The notes under the pieces are model-generated. The model did no database searches, was not told where the DNA came from, and saw only the letters and a program-made list of their open reading frames with translations. Source: Mesomycoplasma bovoculi M165/69 (GTDB lineage: Bacteria; Bacillota_I; Bacilli_A; Mycoplasmatales; Metamycoplasmataceae). From it: a stretch of DNA of 64,000 bases. How positions within the stretch are numbered: the stretch's first letter is position 1; the number at the start of each line of letters is the position of its first letter. This document shows positions 55,793 through 64,000 of this stretch, in pieces. Where the stretch lies: positions 248,001-312,000 of the forward strand of contig NZ_CP007154.1 in assembly GCF_000524555.1 (NCBI RefSeq). The letters run 5' to 3'. Both the position numbers and the translations under genes were made by a program.

Positions 55793-58700
55793 ATGGCTAA
55801 AAATAAACAAAATTCACAAAACAAAAAAATTGACCAAGTAATTAGCAAAAACAACCGTGTTAAAAAAATAATTGCAGCCAGTGGAGCACTAACTGCAGCA
55901 TCTGTAGCTATTGCCCCTTATTTGATGAAAATTCTTAAAACCCAAGATATTTTTATCAATAATTTTGTGGCAAGTAATGTTACAGGAAACACTGCAAATT
56001 TCACCTTTAATTTACAAGGTGAAAATAAAAAAATTGATGCAATAGTTAAAAAAACTGACTTAGAACTATTATTTTTTGACCAAAATAATGTTTTAATTGG
56101 CAAAACACCAGTTAGATATGACCAAGATAGTGACAAGTTTCGTGCTTTTTATGATCGCTTTGATGCTGGTTCACTATATAGTATGCAATTGATTGCACCA
56201 AATTATGGTCGTTATAACTTTATTTTTAACAATAATTCAGCTAATTACTTTTCAACTACTAGCCAAGTTGAAAACATTGATTATGTAAGTAAGTTAGATA
56301 AAAGTGATGTTGTTTTAACAATCAATGACAGCCAAGACTTACTTGCTAATAACACTAATGTCTTTGTTAAGTATAACTTAGAAGGTAGTTCACAAATGCT
56401 TGAAGCTCAAGCTAAGGTTGAGTCAAAAATGGTTAATGGACTGCCAGATCCTAAAATCAAATATGCTACTTTTGCACTTTCTAACTTGCATCGTGGTGTA
56501 CGTTACCAAATTAATCAAATTTATTACCAAGATGGTAATAAAGACTTTAATTTAACTAGTTCACCTAGTGTAATTAAAGAATTTAGTACTCAAGTGCCAA
56601 CTGGATCACTTGCCAACCTTGTGCAAAAAACCATTGGTCGTCGTCAAGCAGGACTTGATTTAGCATTTACTAGTGAAGATCCTGACTTAGCTGGTAAAAA
56701 TGTGGTTGTTGAATATTACTACCAAAACAATGCAGGAAGCTATAGTTTTGGACGCAGTCAAAGTCTTACCATTGGTGGTAAAGCTGGTGATTACCACATT
56801 GATGGATTACAATTATCTAAATTAGCGGGTGGACAAAAGTTCTTTGTTTCTCGTATTATCGGTAGTGATGATAGTGTTGACATTAATGTCAAACCTAACT
56901 TTAGTTTTGCCTCAGCACCCGAGATTTCCAAAATTAGAACAGCCACCCAAAACGATGGTTATACTCGTTTTGATGTAACTTTCCAAGATAATGGGCTATT
57001 GCTCAATGGTCAAAATGTTCAAATTGACTTTAAGTCATTAAGAGACCAAAGTAACCACAGTGTTACAGGAACTGTTGTTGGTAACAAATTTGTCGGTTTT
57101 GCTGACAACTTACCTCGTTTTAGCAAATTTTTAATTACAAATGCTCGTGCTGTTAGCAAAGCACAACTATTTAGTGAAGATGGACAAGACACACTTGTAA
57201 GTTTAGATGACAAACCAATCTTTTTCGGTGATAATGTTACCGAGCAACAACGTGAGTTTACCACTAGTGTCGGTTATGCTGAAGCTGATAAAGTTTCAAT
57301 TGATCAAATAAGTGAAACTAGTGCTCAAGTAACTGTTGAATATGACAGTGTTGATAATTATTTACTCAATCAACAAGCAACCTTGTTCTATACTGTGCAA
57401 GGGGCATCTAATGTTTTAAAATCAAACATTGCCTCTATTGTTGCAGCTGACAATGGAAGAGTTAAAGTTACTTGAAATTTAGTCAACTTACAATCTGGAG
57501 CAAAATATAACCTAAGTTCCATCACTTTTTCAAAAGTAGATGGCAGTGGTTATGGTGATTTTGCTTCAGTGTTTGCCAAAAACATTACTGGTCAAGATCT
57601 TGAGTTTGCTACCAAACCAGCCCTTTCTAACATCTTCTCTGCCGAACAAGCTGGCAGCAAAGTGAGTCTGACTATGTTGCTTCAAAATGCAACCAATCAC
57701 TTCACTAGTGCTAATATTTACTACCGTGAATACAATCCTAATGGACAAGATACTAAAGTAGGTGAGTGACAAAGTAGTGACGAAAAAATTGAAGCTCAAG
57801 TCTTTAATGACATTAGTATCAAAGGTCTTACAAAAGATGCTTTAGCCAAAGGTAAAAACTACATTATCACCAAAGTAGAAATGATTGGTGATGATGGTTA
57901 TAAATCATCACTTGGTTCAAATGATATTTTGCCAGTATCTCGTAACATTGACTTGCCAGATAGAATCTTTAGTGTCTCAGCACCAATTACTGTTACTTCT
58001 GTGCAACAAGTTAGTGACACTGTTAATTCAGCAAAAATTAGAGTTAATTTTGATATTCCATCAGTTAATATCATTGGCAATGATCCAATTACCATCACTT
58101 ATTATCGGGCAGGGACAAACGAGATTTTAACAAAAACAGGCGCAATAACTAGTGGTAACTATGCTGATTTTCAATTAGATGATTTAGCAATAGGTTCTAA
58201 ATACTATTTAAACTCAGTTAAAATTAAAAAGACTTTAGTTAATGATCGTGTTGTTGGAACTATTTATAAAAATGTTGCAGCATTGTATGCTGATGCAGTC
58301 AATGTTGAACAAAGATCATTTTATACAACAAGTGGAGTTTCCAAAGTTGTTTATGACAACAGTCGTGAAGGAGCAGTTTATGCTGACTTTTATCTAGCAG
58401 ATGCTCGTGGTGACTATAAAGGGGCAACAGCTAAGCTTAAGTATGATTTGATTAAAAAAGACCAAGCATTATACCAAGAACAAGAAGCCAATAAAGCAAA
58501 AGCAACCACAATGGCAGATACAGCTGTTAATGGAGTTTCACAAAGTAGTGGCGCAAAAAGACGTACTAGAAGGGCAACATCTCCTATTCAAGCAAATATT
58601 GAATCTGGAACATTCAAAGTCCTTGGAAGCCGTATTCGTGTTGATTTGACAAATCTTGTTAAAAAAGGTGAGTATGAGATTAACACAAACTCACTTGAGT

Positions 58701-61700
58701 TAATATCTGCTCCAGATGCTAGAGAGAAAGATAATTCAACCAAACATGGACAACAACGTCTACAAGGCAATGATTTAAAAATCCCTTTCAAACCACAATT
58801 ATTAGATAGTGCTGAAAACAACACTTTTGACACAGTTCCAAAAACTGCAACTATAACTTCAATTTCTCAAAGTCAAGTTAAAGACAAAGGTGCTACATTT
58901 AGCATTGACTTTGCTGCTCCTGATTCATATCTCTATGATGGAACTCGTATTAAAGCTAAACTTCAAAAAGTTGGCGAAGATACTCCTCCAGTTGAAGTTG
59001 AAGGAACTGTTACAACTAAAAATGGTAAACAACAAGTTGACTTTGATGCAAACCAATTACTTCAAGGTTCTCGTTATCAACTTGCATCTTTCCATCGTGT
59101 AGATCATCCTAAAGAAGAAATTGAAATAGTAAATGGTGACTCAGTAACCTTTACTTCTCAGTTTGTTGATACTCAAGCTGCTGTTAAAGCTATTAATTAT
59201 ACAAATGTTGGTGAAACCAAAGCTAGAATTAATCTTGAGCTTGCAGACCAAGGTCAACAAGTTGGAGATAATGCTGTAGTTAAAATTAAATTAAAATATC
59301 AACACTATGATCCACAAACTAATCAACAACATTTTGTAGACAAAGAATTAACCACTCAAACTTCATCTATTAGCAACATCTATAGTTTTAATTTAGATGG
59401 GCTTGATAAGGCAACTAACTATCAAATTGAATCTATTAGTTTTGAAAAACCAGCAGCTCAAGGGCAACAAGCGGCAAATCCAATTGATCTTCATGACTTA
59501 GAAGCAACCAAAACACAATTAACAAGTGAAAAACATTTTGAAACTCAAGGTAAAAATGTTACAGTTAATGCAATTGCTGTAACAGGTATTCAACCTAATT
59601 CAGCTCAACTTGCACTAACTTTTGCTGATTCAGATCGTATTTTATTGCGTGAAAAACAAAATACACAACAAAAAGTACAAATTACATATAAAAACTTAAA
59701 CTTAGATGAAGTTCGTACAGAAACTGTTGATATGACTGTTGATAATGTTGGTAAAACAGGTAATGTAGCATTAAGTAATCTTGTTGACGGATCTCAATAC
59801 CAAATTACTAAAGTATCATTAGTTGGTAATGATGATATTAAATTTGGATTTGATGATTCAACTGGTTCACAAGCTGGTATTGACAAACAGTTTTTCAAAA
59901 CTACTCCAACATATAAAATTGCACATGCCAAATCATTAACAGAACGTAGTGGTCAAATTGATATTGAACTCAATGACAAAGCAGGACAATTGGATGGATT
60001 ACCATTAGAAGTTTCTTATCAAAAATTAGATGATAATGGTCGTTTAGAAGGGGCAACACAAAAAACAACCGTTACAGTTAATGGTGCAAAAGCTGTTGTT
60101 GATTTATCTAATTTAGATCGGGCAGCAACATATGTTGTTACAGGAATTAAATACAAAGAATCTGCTACAGGTGCTGCAAACTTTATTGATTTACAAAAAT
60201 ATCCTGCAACCGCTGGTGATAACAATAAAGTAAAACTTCATTTAATTGCTCAATCAACAACTATTGAAAATGTTTCTTATACAAGTGGTAATACAAATGC
60301 ATCTGCAACCATTAATTTTGCAGCTAGTGATGCCAAATTCTTAGAAGGTCGTAAGTTTGAAGTTGAATTAGAATCATTAAATAGTGGAAATAGTGAAAAA
60401 GTCAAAGTAGAAGGAACTGTGACTCGTGGACAACACAGTATAACAATTAATGTACCTACTTTAAAAAATGCAACCTACTACAACATTGTCAAAGTTACAG
60501 ATATTACAGATATTCCAGAAAATGAAAAATCTACTAAACAAAAGCTAACTACAATTAACTTTACTGTAGCTGCAAGAAAAAAAGCATATTTAGCAACCAA
60601 ACCAGAAATCACTAACATTAGTGTTAGTTCAATTTCTGAGAGAAAATATGCTATTAGCATGCTAGTTAGCGATCCGCTTCGTTCAAATACACAACCAATT
60701 GATGGTACAAAATTTGAGTCACTTAATGGACGTCAAGTTGTAATTAAATATAAAGAAACAAGTGGAGCAGGTGTTGCTACTGGACAACAAGACCAAACCA
60801 TTGAAGGAACCATTCAAAATGGGCAGATTTATGTTGAAATTGACAACTTAACCAAAGGTGCAACTTATAAAATTGAATCAGTTGAGTTTAAAACTGGTGA
60901 AAATGCTAAGATTGCAAATGCAGATAATTTATGATCAACTTTAAACCAACTTTGAATTGAAGACAATGTTAATTTTGCAACTCCAAAACAATCAAGTTCA
61001 CAAGTTGCTAAAACCAATTTAAACTTCACAGTTACACCAATTAGTGCAACTGTTACTGAAATAGAGCAAGAAACTTATAGTCCAACAGATGTAAAAGTTA
61101 AAATTAAATTTGCAAATGCTGAAGATAAATTTTTAACAAGTGAAAATAAAACCTTCCAACTTTCATACCAAGGAATTGGTGGTGCAACTCAAACAACAAG
61201 TCTTACAAAAGGTGCCGATGGTTCATATGAAGCAACAATTACTGGTGGACTATCATATGGTTCTCTATATAACATTGTTGGTATAACAGATAACACCGGT
61301 TCTACTAGGGATGGTAGATTACAAACTATTAATTATGATACACAAGCACTTGTAAATCGTAAATTTGCAACTCAACCAGAAATTTCATCTTTTTCTGCTT
61401 TTCCTGTTCAAGGAGAGGATACAAAACAAAAAATTAGAATTGATTTTAAAGATCAAGGTGGTTTATTAACTGATGGTCAATATATATTACACTTTATAGA
61501 TACTAATAATATTGATCAAGTGGATCAAAGCAATTCTATTAATCAAAAAATAGGTAATGTAACTGTATCTAATGGAGTTGCTACAGGTGAATTGAGTGAT
61601 CTTGCAAGATATGGTATTTATAAAATTGTTAAGATAACTCCGGTTCCTCCAACTAGACGAGCCAGAAGCACAACATCACCAAAATTCACTGAAATTCCTT

Positions 61701-64000
61701 TAGCAGCAACATTCACCACTGATCAACAAAAACAATTTACTAACTGACCACAAAGTCTTGAAATTACAAATATTGTTGCAGATCCTAATAAAACAAATAA
61801 TAAAAGTAGTTTAGACATCACTGTATCAATGGATAAATCATATAGAAGATACTTAAAAGCATTCGGAACATCACAACAAGTTAATCTTGTTTTAGAAACA
61901 CCTAATGGTAGAACTATTCAACAAGGTTTGCCTAGTTTCAAAAGTCTTAATACTGCAAATGTAAACACTGCAACTGCAAATCAAGACCCTACTATATCTT
62001 ATCACTGAGGTGATTTTAATGGACAAATAGGTGATAGAACTAAATTCCAAATTAAAAATCTTGATTTCTTACAAGATACACATAAATTACCAGTTGTGTT
62101 CAAATATGACACTTCAAAACCAGATGGTTTTAAATATAGTGATTTATTCTTTACTAGTGCGCCTCTTATTGATTCAATTACAGCAAAACCACTTGGTGAA
62201 ACTCAAGGACAATTTATTGTTAATATCCAAGATGAATTTGGAAGTTTTTCTGGTAAAACCTTACAAATTACTTATGGAACACTAGGTGCAGATGGACAAA
62301 TTACTAATGAACATGCATCCAAATCTACACTATTTGTTTCAACTCAAACATCATCAGAAAATTCTAAATTATCAACAGGTAAAAGAAAATTATCCCAAGC
62401 TATTTTTACTATTGATGGCTTAACTAAATTTACAGATTATAAAATTAAATCTATAAAAGTTGTTGATGAAAAAACTCATAATGAAACTCTTGGAAATAAA
62501 AATGATGCAACAACTGGAGCTGCTGAGTTAGCATTGCAAAGTGGTAATCAAAACCGAAGTTTAACAAACCCAACTTTAAAAACATTAGCTTCTTCTTTTG
62601 CAGTAACAAACATTGAACAAGTTAATAGTGCAAGTTTAAGTAAGGATAGTGCTACTGTTAAAGTTTTCTTTGATAATAATGTTGATGGTTGATTAAATGC
62701 ACAACACCAAGCTCTTTACTTACGTTATAAATCACGCAAAGATGGACAAGTTAGTGTATCCAGAGCAGTAGCAACTCCAACTCAAACCGGAAATTATTTT
62801 GAATATAGTTTAAATAATTTAGAAGCTGGTACTAAATATGAAATATTAAGTTTGTCTAAAACTAATAATATTAATGACAATGATATAACTGTAACACTAC
62901 CAACAGGTAGTGGTGATAACAAAACCTTTGAAACTTTACCAACTATTAAAGGTGTTTCATACACAACACATCCAGATCAAAATAAAGTTAATATTAAACT
63001 TCAGTTAGAAAATACTGCTGGAATTGATTTGCTTGCAAATACTGGTTCACATAATTTAAACATTAGAGTTGCTGAAATTGATAATGCTGGGCATGCAACT
63101 AATGTTCAAGTACCTTTAAATGGTTTAACTGTGATAGGAGAAAATAACCACAAAACTATTAGTTTTGATTTAGCAACAGGAACTAATATTTATGCTGGTA
63201 ACTTTTATAAAATTGAATCAGTTACTTTAAATAGTACTAATTTAGAGTTTTCTCAAGGTGTGACTGACGATGATAAAACCTTTGATACTGGAATTAGTCA
63301 AACTACTGTTTCAAACATAACTTCAAGTAGTCCAACTCATAATTCTGGAGTATTTAAAATTAAATTTAATGATAAAGATAAGTTTTTAGTAGGAAATTAT
63401 CAAGCTAAAATTAAATATGGAACTCCAGATAATTCACCTATTAGTGATTTAGCAACACAAACTATAGACATTAATCAAAATAACTTCACTAGTGGTGTTG
63501 ATTTTACTCTCAATAACCTAGTTGCGGGACAAAAATATGAAGTTAAAGAAGTATATGTTGAACGTATTGCTAACAAAAATTATTTACATGGTATTTTCTT
63601 ACCAGAAAAATTAAATGTTAATCAGTTTAGCACTTCTGACAACATCGCAAAAGGTAATATTCCTATTGCAGCTCAACTTTTAACTGATGTTGATATTGAG
63701 TCAATTACTACAGTTTCACTTACTGAACAAACAGCTAAAATAGCAGTTAATTTTAGAAATGATGATCAAACATTACAAAATATGTTAAAAACTCATAAGC
63801 TAAAATTAACTTACAAGCTTTGAGATGCTGGTAATGCTAATTTTGTATCTTATAAAGGATATCAAGATTTTAAAACAATTCATGATACACAGGTTGTTGA
63901 GGTTGATGATTTAGCAATTGCTCAAAGTGGTAAAAAATCTAATAATATTGCAGAATTTACTATTCAACAAGCATTTAAAGGTGCAAAATATTATGTAGAC
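55793..64000 (+). CDS. Giant repetitive surface protein (incomplete at window end)
   Basis: More than 2,736 codons with no stop, running off the window. It has a basic N-terminus and one hydrophobic helix (residues ~24-46), then at least sixteen beta-rich units of roughly 100-190 residues. Each unit closes with a pattern like L..L..G..Y.I..I (for example LSNLHRGVRYQINQI, LDGLDKATNYQIESISF, LNNLVAGQKYEVKEVYV). These look like fibronectin III/Ig-like sandwiches or the DUF1410 repeats of mollicute surface proteins. Two Arg-rich motifs followed by a Thr/Ser-Pro patch lie at residues ~922 and ~1954. AAAGGAATTTTA precedes the ATG. Adhesion or a surface shield is inferred. Confidence 0.8.
58556..58585 (+). 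other. Arg-rich candidate cleavage motif 1 in the giant protein
   Basis: KRRTRRATSP starting at residue ~922, next to a Gln/Ala/Ser-rich linker between repeat units. Exposed dibasic sites are common processing points in mycoplasma adhesins. Confidence 0.4.
61652..61681 (+). other. Arg-rich candidate cleavage motif 2 in the giant protein
   Basis: TRRARSTTSP starting at residue ~1954, preceded by PVPP. It is similar in form to the motif at 58556 and also lies at the end of a repeat unit. Confidence 0.4.

Overview
The window is from a wall-less mollicute. The DNA is very AT-rich, and almost every long gene reads through in-frame TGA codons that must be tryptophan (genetic code 4). Promoters are mostly a bare or TG-extended TATAAT. 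The P97/P102-type adhesin pairs, the lactate dehydrogenase, the PTS genes and the small SRP RNA point to the Mycoplasma hyopneumoniae/hyorhinis/conjunctivae branch (Mesomycoplasma). I cannot name the species from sequence alone.

Layout. 1-3130: a DnaQ-type exonuclease, then on the minus strand rpmG and an M24 aminopeptidase, and two tRNA genes (Leu-GAG, Ser-GGA). 3523-10163: first P97-like/P102-like pair. 10284-26175: housekeeping block with a membrane protein, a decayed C5-methyltransferase scrap, clpB (minus, behind a degenerate CIRCE operator), tpiA, rpsO, efp, SRP RNA, a YitT-family membrane protein, an MFS transporter, ldh, tRNA-Arg, a HAD phosphatase, a nadD-yqeK fusion, a nucleosidase, gyrB and a DUF2130-like protein. 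26600-33407: second adhesin pair. 34073-40043: third adhesin pair, with a T14 tract inside its promoter spacer. 40320-45547: an ascorbate-type PTS (ulaABC) and a ptsI with a long unusual N-terminal extension. 46087-47401: two tRNAs (Leu-UAA, Lys-UUU), pfkA and a 35-residue basic peptide gene. 47478-55138: a serine protease with the His/Asp/Ser motifs of the mycoplasma immunoglobulin-protease (MIP/DUF31) family, a candidate pseudoknotted small RNA, a gene with a MazF/PemK-like N-terminus, transketolase, and an immunoglobulin-binding protein (MIB/protein M type). 55793 to the window end: one uninterrupted gene of more than 2,736 codons made of tandem beta-sandwich-like repeats.

Together the genes describe a sugar-fermenting parasite. 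Phosphofructokinase, triose-phosphate isomerase, transketolase, lactate dehydrogenase and the PTS supply carbon and energy. Roughly half of the window is surface protein: six adhesins, a giant repeat protein and a probable antibody-capture/antibody-cleavage pair.

The most unusual signals are the candidate pseudoknot RNA at 49172-49325, the T14 promoter tract before the third adhesin pair, the split MIB/MIP arrangement, the attenuator-like hairpin in the leader of the giant gene, and the paired Arg-rich motifs inside that protein.
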